Assembly: GCA_025677825.1 (NCBI GenBank)
Contig: JAIXMO010000007.1
Location: 558,001 to 622,000 of the forward strand
Reading direction: 5' to 3'
DNA length: 64,000 bases
From: Helicostylum pulchrum
Lineage: Eukaryota > Mucoromycota > Mucoromycetes > Mucorales > Mucoraceae
This document shows, piece by piece, positions 22,962 through 34,328 of the stretch. Position 1 is the first letter of the stretch; the number at the start of each line of letters is the position of its first letter. Below the pieces are notes generated by a model. That model saw nothing but the letters and a program-made list of their open reading frames with translations. It ran no database searches and had not been told where the DNA came from. The position numbers were made by a program, and so were the translations under genes.

Positions 22962-24189
22962 TTAAATCTTCTTCTCAGCATTATAAACAACAATGTTTTC
23001 TTCCGAAATCATTGCACTATTAGTAGTTGGTAAGTTTGGTACTCGTTTTCCTGTAATATCTCTCCAAATCTCACGAAACACACTAGCAAGTGTCTCTCTT
23101 GATTCATAAATAGGATAAATACCAACGGCAATTGTACTAATAAACACCCAAATGATAGATACGACGACCCATCCTGTAAAGAAAGGCTTTGAGAACACGT
23201 ACCGAGAAAAGAACATGGGAAGAGGCCATAACAAAAACAAGACAAGTGAAAGTACCACACTTGAAATCTTTGCAAATCGAGATGATTTGGCCATACTTTC
23301 CAACTCCTCGGTTGTATTGGTAATCTCTTGTGCAGGTGTAACAACTGGCTCGGAAAAGTCGCCCGCAACTTCTTGTTCTTGGTTGGAATCATCTACTTGT
23401 TGAATATGGCGCGTAGCATCAAAATTAAAATTATCCGGTTTGATTAAACTGATAATCATCGTAAATATCACTGGAGATAAAAGCGCTACCACATTACCAG
23501 CCATCATAGGGAAGTTTTGAGACGAACTTTCAATTGTAAAGTGACCGTACATGCCGTACGTTACACCTAACCAGGTTCCTACAGCACAGAGAAAGCCCAA
23601 GATGGGTGATGCGATCACTGCAATTCTCGACTGCTTACTCCATAACAGTGTCATGGCAAGCGGGAAAACCGCTGAAGAAATAAGAACACCCATTAATGTA
23701 TACAAGTACCCTAAACTGATACCAGTCAAGTTTAATAAGACTGCAAGTACACCCATCAAGACACCAAATGTAACAACACAGATATGCGAGAACCGGATCA
23801 CTTCTTTACCTTTAGCATCTGGTCGAATGTATGTACGGTACACATCATAAGTAACAACGGAAGAAACGGCAATAAGTTCAGCAGATGCTGCACTAGTAAC
23901 CGCCATAAAGACAAGAATAAGACATGCAAAACCACCTGCTTGACCAAGCAGGGCAATTGCAACATCAGGTAATACTAAACCTTGACTGATAGCAAATGGC
24001 GTAAGGTGGATATCAAGAGCTCTACCTGCTAAACCCATAGTAGTAGCTAAAGTAAATGGAATAGCAAACCAAGAGAGTCCACCAACTAAATAAGCCTTGA
24101 CAGCATATTGAGGATGAGCAGCAATAGCACGTTGCCAGTAAGCCTTTTTTTATATGTATGCAAAGTAAGTCTTTTTTTTTTGCTTTTTC

Positions 24190-24225
<36 letters not shown>

Positions 24226-25331
24226 TACATTATCAAGGAAAACAGTTCCAAAATTACCACAGATATTAATAATACTATATTAAAAAAAAAGTTAGGTTAT
24301 TCTGAAACCCCTATCTCTTTTTTTTTTCAAAAAAACTTACCCAAAGAAAAGAGCTTGAAGAGAAGACATGGTAACAAGAGACCCTTGTTCGTTATCGACA
24401 ATTGGTGTTCTTATAGATGCAGCAACCAATAAATCGTACATGGTACCAATGGACCCGATCTGTGGGGAAGTGCCATAAACAGTAAATACAAACGAAATGA
24501 TAATAATAAAGATAATAACCGTATGGCTATTTTTAAAAAGATTTAGTACGTGTATATTTGTTAGGTTAAAAAAGAACTTACGCATAGTCAGACATAAAGG
24601 TAGCTTTAATACCACCAAACAAAGTATAAACAACTACACCAACAGGGAGTAAAAAGCAGGCAGCGATAGTGTGCATACCTGTCAAGTAGTTAACAACTGC
24701 ACTACCGCCAAGAAGCAACATGGATGTAACCAGCTAAATAAAACTTTTGTTAGTATACATATATTTTTTTAATAAAAATGACATTACAATATTGGCAACT
24801 GTAGCAAAGAAAAGATAAACGCAATGTGCTCCTTTACCATAACGAGCTAAAACAACTTCTAAAAAGGTATGTGCATTAGGTGCGCGTCTCTTTAATTCAA
24901 TAGCAAGCACAGCAAATAACAAAACTTGAACAACAGCTCCAGAAGCGTACCAAATAGGTCCCTATTTATACACAATTAGAACTTTTTTTTCGGATTATTT
25001 ACAAATATGCATCTTACGGAAACACCATATTTGTATGCAACTTCTGTACTAGTAAGAAGTGTAGCAGCCCATGTCCAACTGGAAACAATAGCACTTGCAA
25101 CCAAACCTGTTTTAACTGTACGCTGTGCAGTCATGTACATTTCCGATGTTTGAACTTCATGAAGGTACCGTTTACAAAGAAATGTAATAAACGTCATTAT
25201 TAAAGCAAATAAGGCGCCAAGTCTAAAATTAAATGAATTGTGAGTTTGTGCCTTTTTTTTTCTTTTCTTTTTGGAGGCGCAACATACCCTAAAACAACAC
25301 CGTAGCCGACTCCTTCCGATAAAATAGCCAT
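22962..25331 (-). CDS. DUR3: Urea active transporter, DUR3-type (sodium:solute symporter superfamily)
   Basis: Seven exons (25331-25288, 25222-25018, 24961-24788, 24733-24582, 24526-24341, 24274-24229, 24143-22962) encode 662 residues, close to the DUR3 family size. Key sequences are [38 protein letters not shown] and [28 protein letters not shown], all hallmark DUR3/SSS helices. About 14-15 hydrophobic segments are present, with a polar Gln/Glu loop near residue 500. It imports urea, and possibly polyamines, across the plasma membrane, probably with protons. Several GATA motifs lie upstream, fitting nitrogen catabolite control. The last intron carries a T-run of more than 30 bases. Start chosen at [13 protein letters not shown], the usual DUR3 opening. 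Confidence 0.93.
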
Positions 25332-26431
25332 TTTATTGAATGATTATTTAGAAACTAGAGAAAAAAATAAGGATTGATGAATGGGGGAGAGACAATAAAA
25401 AAAAAAAAATATAACGTAGCATATTTATGTAAAAAAAAAAGGGTTACTGTACTCTGTCAATAGTTTAGTTATTCCCTACTATCAAACATAGATCCGCTTG
25501 CATTTACTGATAATGTTATCTGTAGTTCGGATAAGAGAGGATCGAAAAAGAAAAAAAGTAAACAGGTACTATTTTTTTTAAAAAGAAAAGAGAGCGTGAT
25601 ATGCTAACAAGAGCAGTAATGAAAAGTTACACATATATTATGGTTAGATAAGAGCTTAAAACGAGATCTAAAAATGCCAAAAAAAAAAAAAAAAAAAAGT
25701 ACTTTAGTTATGATAAGTAAAATGAAAGTTTCCATATGTTGAAAATATTGACTTGATAGATAAGATTACCTGTGAATTTCACCACTGGCATATTGCCATG
25801 TGAGAAAGAAATATCGGATGGGATAGTAAAACATAATAAAAAATAAGCTTTTATTTTGATGCGGAATGTAATTTTAAATAAGTATATCAGGACGTATATC
25901 CATAAAAACAACAAGATGTGTATAGGCATTTGTAAGTATCTTTTCTTTCAGTGTTGTTTCATTTTACCTCGGATCGATTATCTATACAGTGTGACCTTTC
26001 CTATTTCTCTTCCATTGTGTGTAACTAGCAGGAGATTAGAGTATAGGTGTAAGCGTTGATAAGATAATCCTTATACACAGTAATCCAGTTTCTCTATTTT
26101 ATTTTAAAATAACAGCCACAAGTCAATTTAATCTATTGCCCCTTCTGATCCGAATAAAATAATGATGTAAAAAGGTCCATACATTGTAAACATAATGCAC
26201 GCATGAATATCATTTCCCATTCAAACTCGTTATTGCAGAAACTTTTTTTAAAAAAAACCAGATGTTTTTAATTAATAATCGATTTCTGTAATATCTTGAT
26301 ATCTCTTTCACCTTATCGTCTGCTCTTAAAACTTGGAGCATTTTATTTCTATATTTGGCTATCTGAATAAGATCCCTTTAAAAAAAGGGTATTCATGCAG
26401 ATAATAAAAATGAGAAGTGGTCACTGTGGTA
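25332..26431. other. DUR3 promoter region and AT-rich intergenic sequence
   Basis: Holds the GATA cluster described separately, and poly-A at 25400-25411 and 25680-25698. Small open frames at 25708-25929 and 25856-26059 have no recognisable content. No RNA gene seen. Confidence 0.45.
25508..25764. promoter_or_regulatory. Cluster of GATA-factor sites upstream of DUR3
   Basis: TGATAA at 25508, AGATAA on the minus strand at 25516-25521, GGATAAG at 25529, AGATAAG at 25646, TGATAAG at 25711 and AGATAAG at 25758 lie 180-430 bp upstream of the DUR3 start. HGATAR is the binding site of AreA/NIT2/Gln3-type nitrogen regulators, which control urea transporters in fungi. Site presence is direct; regulation is inferred. 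Confidence 0.5.
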
Positions 26432-26615
26432 CAGTAGCCGCTCTTTTGAAGGGTAGATTTCTCCAGGATGTCTTACCCAAATCTCCCGCTAGGCTTATTA
26501 CTTTCTTTAAAAGAAAACGTACTATGGTTCGAGCTACCTATACATTGAAAACCCGCAAGAGAAAGTTTTTAAAAAAATGCACGGAATCATATTGTTAAAA
26601 GGGCTTGAGACTAAA

Positions 26616-27684
26616 CAACTCAGTATAGTGTTCACGAGGAACTAAAATAATATCACGCCAACGCGTAATAGTTTGAAAATAGCGAGAAGAGAATAATACG
26701 GCTTTATTGATTAAGTATATTTCAATCCAAGTAACCGCCAGAGTTTTACTGAGGCTTTGTTTTTCATTTTCATCAGGTTAAATATATGCAATATCTCTGT
26801 CCGAGGACAAAGGTAAAGGTTCAAAAAATTCTTATTTAAGAAACTTTTATTTCTTAAATAAAGTAAACTACAAGCTACTCCAAACTGGTTTCTCAAAGTG
26901 GTTCTCAAATGAATTCCTCCTTATACTTCTGGGTATCTATGAAGTTTCCTTCACGTAGGAGGTCTTACTTTCTAGATCACCCTAAAGACAACAATAAGCT
27001 CGACAGTTAAAGTCGACCATACTCCCGATTCTTTGGCTTGGGCAAAGGATCTTGTATATATGTCTTAAATGCCATTACAGGAGCCGACTGACAAACCTAT
27101 CATATAACTCACATCAGAACAAGACAACATAATAAATACACAAGAGCCAAAGTACCTTGAAATAATTGTAAAGTTAATAATACATATATTAATGAGGTTA
27201 ATATAAAATACTTACCAAAAGTAAACCAAAAGTAAGCAAAGCACCAACAAATATATCGTAACAAATGCACCAGAGAGCTTCCACCACCAAAAAAAAAAGA
27301 CTTGCAAGGATAAAAGACAACAAGGATAAAAGACCACAAAAAAAAAGACTACGCAAAAAAAAGACCCACACACTAGAAACAACATTCTTAAAATCACTAA
27401 TAGGATAAAAAGTTAGTATCCAATAAAATGTAATATGTATAAATATATGCGTATTTACCTTTAGAATAAGAAGGTAGCCACCCAGAAGGATAAAAACTCA
27501 TAAAAAAAATAAAGACATGAAGAAGAAGAAGAAGAAGACACAAACACATATACACAGACACAAACACAGACACATACACTAGCGCGCCCACTTAACACGG
27601 GAAAACCACGCTTTTTCACCACAGCATGCCCACCACGGGAAAACGATGCTTGTTCGTCATTAAAAAAAAAAAAAAAAAAAAAAA
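26616..27684 (-). repeat. Dispersed ~1.05 kb repeat A, copy 1, with intron-like signals on minus strand
   Basis: Closely matches 59370-60453 in the same orientation, from CAACTCAGT to TTCGTCATT, followed by a long A-tract of different length and composition. On the minus strand it carries two intron-like segments conserved in both copies (donor GTAAGTATTTTAT with acceptor TTTCAAG; donor GTAAATACGC, or GTAAGTACGC in copy 2, with TACTAAC in copy 1 and acceptor CCTATTAG) and an AATAAA near its 3' end (26690-26710). Open frames are Phe/Leu/Val-rich and unrecognised. It may be an LTR-like or other element whose transcript is spliced. Type undecided. Confidence 0.75.
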
Positions 27685-27706
27685 GCTGTTCTTCATCTTA
27701 ACAAAA

Positions 27707-28602
27707 TAAACAAATTATGCAAAAAATGGAAAGTAGTACAAACTACGTTTCCTTTTTATTTTACTATTCTTATCTTTACATATTCGCTTTTATTCCTTTT
27801 TCTACCTCTCAGAAACACCAGTAAAATTCATATTTTGATACAAGATATGATAATATTAGAGTAAGTGTAAAACAAAAGAGCAAGTGAAAGTGTCTGAAGT
27901 TTTTTTTTTGTGCATATTTGTTTACTTGACAGCCTCACTATGAAATTATAGATATTTATGGAAACATTAAGTAATCCAGAGCAGTCAAAAGAATTCCATG
28001 AGGATATTTTTCTCAAAAACTATAAAACGGGGGAGTTTTTTTAAATACGTTTTGTTTTTTATTCTCTTACTAAAGACTCCTCAAATACAATTTACAAGAT
28101 GATGGTGCACTTTCTGAAACAAGACATAACGTAGGTTTAACCCTCAAATACAGCTGCCAAGAAGCAAAAAGTACTGTCAAAACCCTCTGCCTATTTCTCA
28201 ATTTATTTGGTCTGACCCGTATTCTCTCCAATGCACTAATACATTTGGCTTATTTTTCTACAAGACCTTGGGCGTATTCTATCTACTGCATTCAAAACTC
28301 AAGGATTTGGTGGGTCTCCCTAGATTTACTTTTTATACTGAACTTTATTACATGGCTCTAGTACACTCTCTTGTAAATTGCTTTTATAGCTTTGGAACAA
28401 CGCGACGCTGGAACGAGACTCTAGTACACTCACTACAAGACTTTACTTGGTCTCTCACTAAATATTACCTTACCCCATTTTCTATCCAATACCACCATTA
28501 AAGTTCATAAATCTTTTTAAGCCTTTTTAACTTAATAAACCATTAATTTTTCCTATCTCAAACAACGGATATTAAGTACACATGAGCAGTAGCAGCTCTA
28601 TT
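27707..28602 (+). repeat. Dispersed repeat B, copy 2
   Basis: Second copy of the repeat at 4527-5409, starting 22 bp after the A-tract of repeat A. The first ~380 bp are identical or nearly so; differences accumulate toward the right end, including CAACGG for CAACAG and a short insertion. It ends in the CAGTAGCAGCTCTATT motif that opens the adjacent foldback. Confidence 0.85.
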
Positions 28603-28670
28603 TAAGGGTGGCTGAAATTCTCAAGAAATCCACCCTTAAATCAGGTCACCCCTAAATAGAGCGGCTACTG
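28587..28670. repeat. 84-bp foldback with CAGTAGC termini
   Basis: CAGTAGCAGCTCTATTTAAG on the left pairs with CTAAATAGAGCGGCTACTG on the right, with a nested GGGTGG/CCACCC pair inside. The right end is followed by TA. A similar unit, CAGTAGCCGCTCTTTTGAAG then TAGATTTCTCC...TTACCC, lies at 26432-26478. Probably a miniature element or the paired ends of the composite island. Confidence 0.7.
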
Positions 28671-28890
28671 TACATGCTAAAAAAACCTTGTTTTTCGCAC
28701 TTTGGAAAAGAATAGTATAGTTTTATTAATTTTTTTAAGGGAGAGTTTCGTTATGAATACAGTTTGTAAAATTGAAAAGCTATTATGATAAATGATAAGT
28801 TGTGAGAAAAATGAATGTGGGGTTTCTTTTATACAAAAAAAGAGGATAAAGAATAAAGAGAAAAGGTCTATATAATATATATATATTTTT

Positions 28891-31711
28891 TTAATTCCAT
28901 AAAGATTTTGATGGATTATATGTAGAAGGTGATTGTTGCTGTTGTGGCTGTTGTTGAGGGATCATAGGTTGAAAAGTAGGGTTAGATGAAGAACTAATGG
29001 GAATAGGTGTTGTCATATAAGACTGAGATGAAGGTTGCATCATATTTTCGTAAGTAGATTGTTGTTGTTGTTGTTGTTGTTGTGGGTAGCCAGTACCCAT
29101 GGAAGCCGCTTCGTTATTTGCATCAAATACGACTTGACCAAATAACCCAGTATCATACAAGAACTCTAAACTATTAAAATCAATTTCGTTTCCCCTGTTC
29201 CAGTTAGAATACGTCGATGAAAGTGCCGATGGTTCCGGTTGCTTTTGTTGCTGGCCGAATATGGAATGTTGTTGTGAATTCGACAGGGTATTAACAGAAG
29301 TTGAAGGCGACATATAAAACTCATTCGCCTTATAGCGACTCTGTTGAAGTGAAGTTTGGGAATAAGGCGTTAAAATGGAGGGTTCATCTGATGAGCCAGT
29401 GTTTCCTAATAACGTAGATAACGGTAACGCTTCTGATCTGTTCATAGTAATAGGTGACATGGAAATATTTGGTGAGGAATGCTCGCTTGAAGAATGAGAT
29501 TTCATAGATGCTCTACTGGTCGGGTAATTTACTTTAACATCTGTATGATACCTCATTTCATCAACAACACCTCGTTCTTCATAGAGTCGTTGGTGAGCTA
29601 CTAACAATTCACGTGTTGCATCTGCAAGTCTTTCACACATTGGCCAGTAAGGGCGAAGTCCCTAAATTATTCTTGTTAATTTTTTTTTCGTGTGCACAAA
29701 ATATGGATTTTTTTTTGCTTACATCAATTAGATCATACAATATTTTAAGATTTCGATTGCTTTTCTTGCATGATTCAGGTGTACCAGAGAAAGTAGATGT
29801 CATGAGAACAGTTGCAAAGACATACGCAGAATAGCCTACATAAGGCAATATATTGAAACCACAAAAGTCCTTAATAGCACCAAATATACCAGTGGCAGCG
29901 TCAACACACATACGGCACGTATCAATACTTTGTTGAATTCTTCTGTATAAGTCCTCAGCAAGATGGTCACTAGATTTAATATCACTAAAAGCTAAACTGC
30001 CACGATGAAGGATCATCATACTTGAACACCAAATGGCATGACCAGATAACCAAATATTAAGGTAGTTACCACTGGCGTACTGACGATGATGATCTAAATT
30101 CTTTTGGTTAAAGTGAAATTTGTCTGGTAAATTTTCTTGCCATGCACGAAGTTGCATATCCAAATTCCTAAATTCTGCAATAGGCGGCCATACAATGGAA
30201 GCTGAATTGGATTTGGCTCGATTCATAAACCTGTTCACTTCACCATAGGATTCAATAATCCTCATATAATGTGTTGCAATATTCATAAGAGAGTCATCTG
30301 ATATAGGTTTGCCGTCAATATTTTTATGAAACGTGGGGTCTCTTAACACTAAACATTCACAAACATTTGGTGGTACTGTATCACAATCAGACCTTTCGAT
30401 GCACTGTGGACGATGTGTACCAGCACTGGATAACCTATTATAACCATATAATTAAATACATAGAATCCTTATACGCTTTTTTTTTAAAATTCTCACTTGT
30501 CTATTGATAAACAGCTCCAAAATACTCTTCGGCGTAAAGCCATGGCGACAGTATCGATGGATCCATCTTCGGCAAGTATCGGAGTACGCATGGTTTCTTC
30601 TTTATAATAGCCTAATTCTTGACAAAACCTATATTTTTTTTTAGTAGAGGATTCATATCAATCAGTGCACAGATTTAAACCCCCCCCCCCTCCCCCTTAT
30701 TTTTTTAATCTTACCTTACAGCCAAACCACCGTAAATCCAAGATCTACAAGAAAACCCAAAAAAAAAAGTCAGAATGGGTGAATAAATGTCCGTATGGTA
30801 CTTACTTGGATCCCGACGCATGTCCATATTCAAGACACGACATAATTCCCCAAAATTGAATATTAGCTAAATTCGGCTCTAGTAATTCTGCGTCAACAAG
30901 AGATAATGCCTTTTCTGCGTACTTTTCCCCTGCTAAATAGGGTGGGTCTGTGCGAATTGATGGATTCTCTGAGAATCTAACAGAAAAAAAAACACGTTAA
31001 ACTGGGTTTCAGCCCCACTTTTTTAATTTAATTGTCATAATTTTACTTACCTTGCACTAATAGCTAATACGCTGTATAATAAAGGTCGTGAAACAGTTCC
31101 ATCTTTAATGGATTTCTTGAGTGTAATACGGTGAACGAAAGGGAATAAAGAATTGATGTATTTAAAAAACAAGTCAACAAGATGAATGACTATATCTAAT
31201 GGCGGAAGATCTGCGCAATTTTCTTTTTTTTAAAAAAAGCGTAAGCATCAATTGTTTACTACAAACAAACCAAAAAAAATAAAATCAATGTACCTGGATT
31301 TTCATATAATTGAATAGGTGATTGTACATGTACCGAAGTAGAGGATAAACTATTGGATTCTTCATCGTTCAAAATACTCTTTGGATTATTCATTCCAGCT
31401 GATGGTCCCATTAATTTTCTTTCCATTTGTGCAAGTCTTTCTTCTAATAATTGAACATATCCTTTACGTGGACCTCTTTTCTTTGGTTCTGTATATTCAC
31501 ATAAAATATTGGCGTCTTGACACTGTCTACAGTCAGGTCTAGACTCATCACATTTTATCTATCATATTACTGTAAGAATTTATCTTTTTGATATTAAAAA
31601 CTGATAAAAAAAAAGTAGTACCTTCTTCTTTCTACAGTGAACACACGCTTGACTAGCTCTCACTCTCTTTTTATTATCTGCTTTTGGTTGTTCGTATCTT
31701 ATATCGTACAT
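28891..31711 (-). CDS. Zn2Cys6 transcription factor with fungal-specific TF domain
   Basis: Eight exons (31711-31622, 31558-31294, 31210-31051, 30976-30806, 30744-30715, 30628-30497, 30434-29723, 29661-28891) encode 776 residues. A binuclear zinc cluster sits near residues 22-48: CVHCRKKK from exon 1 joins IKCDESRPDCRQCQ to give the C-x2-C-x6-C-x5-C-x2-C-x6-C pattern. A basic linker and coiled coil (YVQLLEERLAQMERKL) follow. The middle region (LVDLFFKYINSLFPFVHRIT, then ALRRRIFWSCLSIDK) is the Fungal_trans domain PF04082. The C-terminus is Ser/Pro/Gln-rich with a polyQ run, a likely activation region. It is a nuclear DNA-binding regulator. The target pathway cannot be told. One exon is 30 nt. 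The 3' end faces the repeat island only ~220 bp away. Confidence 0.92.
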
Positions 31712-31888
31712 TTTTTTTATATGTATATTTTTTTTTCAAGTTTGTATTTTAATGGATAAACTTTTGTAAACGGGAAAGAGAATATTTATTTAAATGCAAG
31801 CCACTTTGTATTTATTTTGAAATAAAAAAAAATAAGGAGGGGGAGAAAATTTACCCATCCTCCGTTTGTAAATAAAGTGACGACAATT

Positions 31889-33086
31889 TTATCCATAAAA
31901 GCTCTTTTGATTTTCTACAGAAGTCAATGGGATGTACTACAGTACTACCGTTAATTACCTCATGCCCGCTACATAGAACTACATACACTATAACTAACAT
32001 ATAACTTACCATGACACCCATCAATTCTTTTTTATGCAAGTGGCCGTCCTTATCTTTATCATAGACAAGAATCATTTGTGAATCTGTACCAACAGGAATA
32101 AAGAGTCTATTGTCAGCGTAAAAAAAGTAAGTGTTACACGATATGTTCCAGACAACAGTGACTATTCGATCAATTTACCTTCCAGGTGATTTTAACTGAT
32201 TCAATAGCTCTGTCGGCGTAGTAGGTGCCGCTGCCCCAACATGTCTTTTTTTATATATCAAAGCTGTTATTAAAGGGGTAAATAACTACAATTTATTATA
32301 TATTTACTCACATGCAATCATAAGGACCTTCTTGTTCATATCCTAACCTTCCATCGCCAAGTACAATTTTTATCTGTTCTCTTTGTATCCACTCTCTATG
32401 GCTCTTTTCTACATTTCGTATAGAAGAGTGTACTAGCTCTTTAACATGGTCAATACCCACTATTTTACCTGTTTCTCCCACCTATTACAATAAACATCAT
32501 TAAAACCTTGGTAAGCTTCTTTCTTTTTATAGTTACACACGCACCATTTCTGCCATACAAGCGGACAAATATCCGGATCCAGATCCCACATCCAATGCTA
32601 AAAAAAAAGGAATACTTTTCAGTGTTTGTGCGCTAAAAGAAAATACAAGAGTAGTGTAGTACCTTTCATTCCAGGTCGAAGGAACGGCTCAAGATTTTCG
32701 AGAGCATAACCGTGCATATGTCTAGATTAATATAAATGATATTAGTTACTTCCTTCTTTTTTTCCCTCTAAATATCACGTCTTACGGTGCTGATATTGTA
32801 GCTCCATAACCTAATGTTTGTGGACTATCTTCATACGAAAAACGAGGACAATAATCCTTTCTGTACATATCGCGAGTTAAAAAAAATGGCAACTTAAAAA
32901 CGATTTCCAGTTTAAAAATGTACCTGTCTATAGACCTCATTGCAGTTATAACTCTTTTGTTCGAAATAATACTAGCATTGACTAAATTGTCAATGAGTTC
33001 AATATTGGTATTCCCTATATATTATATAAATAACTTTCTCTTTGTAAAAATACGCGCTACTTCCTACCAGAGCATTTCCAAGCCAT
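31889..33086 (-). CDS. Protein-L-isoaspartate(D-aspartate) O-methyltransferase
   Basis: Nine short exons (33086-33068, 33014-32924, 32860-32786, 32721-32663, 32597-32545, 32481-32312, 32244-32179, 32106-32010, 31936-31889) close in frame to 225 residues, the normal PCMT length. Family hallmarks: AMRSIDRKDYCP, GYGATISAPHMH, the SAM-binding motif ALDVGSGSGYLSA, GKIVGIDHVKELV, GDGRLGYEQEGPYDCIHVGAAA and the C-terminal GVMYIPLTSVENQ. It methylates isoaspartyl residues formed by spontaneous damage, using S-adenosylmethionine, to allow repair. It is transcribed divergently from the DJ-1-like gene; the starts are 205 bp apart. The intron density is the highest in the window. Confidence 0.95.
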
Positions 33087-33290
33087 AGTATTTATTTAAA
33101 ATATACAGTTTTACAATAACAAAAAAAAGTTGGTGTGAATTTTTATATTCTGTTTTTAGGCGATGCATATGACGTGTAGAAAAAATGAACTACCGCTGCT
33201 CAACTTCCAGGCATAAATAGTAGATCCAAAGTTCTCTCTCTTTTTTTTCTCTTTCTATTTCATACAAATAAATATAATACACGTAGAAAC
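33087..33290. promoter_or_regulatory. Shared divergent promoter of PCMT and DJ-1-like genes
   Basis: Only 204 bp separate two oppositely directed start codons. The segment has a pyrimidine-rich leader (CTCTCTCTTTTTTTTCTC) before the DJ-1 start. No canonical TATA or stress element was identified with confidence. A shared bidirectional promoter is inferred from geometry. Confidence 0.45.
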
Positions 33291-34121
33291 ATGAGTGGAA
33301 AAAAAGCTATCGTATTTTTAACCGAAGGTGCTGAAGAAATGGAGTTTACTATCACAGGTACGCAAATATTTCTTTACCACTCTCATGATAGGTATAATAA
33401 CTTTTTTTTTTATTTAGTCGATGTTTTACGTCGTGCCAAGGTAGAAGTTACTGTTCTTGGTGTCGAGATTTCAAACGTCTTTGCTACTTGCAGCCGTGGT
33501 GTAAAGATTTGTCCTGATATCAAGTTCGAAGATACTGAAATCAAAGCTGTAAAACAATCAATGTACATATTTTATTCGTAAATACTAACGCCCCCCCCCT
33601 TTTTTTTTCTGTAAAAAAAAGCAAGACTATGACGCTATTATTATCCCTGGAGGTGCTGGTAGTGCAAAGACATTGAGTGGTAGTGAAAAAGCAAAATTAC
33701 TCATCATGGAGTTTTACAACGCCAAAAAGATTGTTGCTTTTATTTGTGCTGGGACACTTGTCGCAAAGGCTGCAGGTATCCCTCATAAGCATAAAGTTAC
33801 TTCTTATGTTGGTCCTGTCAGAGAGCAATTGATTAACGGTACGGGTTTATTAATACTATAGCATTATCCGAGTGTCTAACCTATATTTTGCTCTTTCTAG
33901 TTTATGACTACTCTGAAGACCGCGTTGTTGTAGACGATAATGTAATTACAAGTCGTGGTCCAGGAACTACTTTTTTATTTGCTTTGACTATTGTCGAACA
34001 CCTTACAGACGTCAAGGTATTACCTATTTCTCTTATATATATGCATATACTAAATTCTTTTTTTATTGTGAAGACTGCAAATGCTCTTAAAGATGAAATG
34101 TTGACTTGTTCCGTATTATAA
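33291..34121 (+). CDS. DJ-1/PARK7 family protein (DJ-1/PfpI superfamily)
   Basis: Five exons (33291-33357, 33418-33548, 33622-33838, 33901-34016, 34074-34121) encode 192 residues, the DJ-1 size. The conserved Glu is in [14 protein letters not shown]. The nucleophilic Cys sits in [18 protein letters not shown], equivalent to Cys106 of human DJ-1. [12 protein letters not shown] and [18 protein letters not shown] complete the flavodoxin-like fold. Family members act on glyoxal/methylglyoxal adducts and protect against oxidative stress; the precise reaction is debated. Exon 2 is modelled to end at a GTAAAA donor, which closes the frame. The divergent neighbour repairs isoaspartate damage. Confidence 0.94.
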
Positions 34122-34233
34122 GTTTTAAATAAAAAAGCTATTCTTTAAAAAAACGTAATCATGATGATTTATGCAAAAAAAAACCTAGTGTGTGACTTGA
34201 TTTCTTTTTTCGGCTTAGAAATTCCGAGCAAAA

Positions 34234-34250
34234 TGTGTGGCCCACACCAC
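34234..34250. promoter_or_regulatory. Near-palindrome upstream of RPL5
   Basis: ATGTGTGGCCCACACCAC lies ~85 bp upstream of the RPL5 ATG and is an almost perfect palindrome (GTGTGG/CCACAC). It could be a ribosomal-protein promoter element. No matching known site was identified. Confidence 0.25.
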
Positions 34251-34328
34251 CCGCAGAGAAGGTAACAAATACACTGTGGCCACCAGGCCGTGATGAGTTC
34301 CTTCCTTTAATCACTTCAGTCAGTCGCA

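Larger units (their letters stand above)
26432..28670. mobile_element. TIR-bounded composite island with TA flanks
   Basis: The left end reads TA then CAGTAGCCGCTCTTTTGAAG. The right end, on the opposite strand, reads CAGTAGCCGCTCTATTTAGG, followed on the plus strand by TA. TA flanks and a CAGT start are typical of Tc1/mariner-like elements. The 2.24 kb interior holds repeat A copy 1 and repeat B copy 2 and no transposase. It could be one non-autonomous element or independent insertions of a short foldback family. An 84-bp foldback at the right end makes the second reading possible. Confidence 0.45.

Noticed and set aside
26395..26598. 67-codon plus-strand frame next to the composite island
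   Set aside because: It overlaps the CAGTAGCCGCTCT terminal motif and lacks any recognisable domain; likely chance.
26616..27684. Repeat A as a solo LTR
   Set aside because: Ends could be read as TG...CA (TGACGAA to GTGAACA on the minus strand), but similarity extends past that end to CAACTCAGT and no target duplication was found; type left open.
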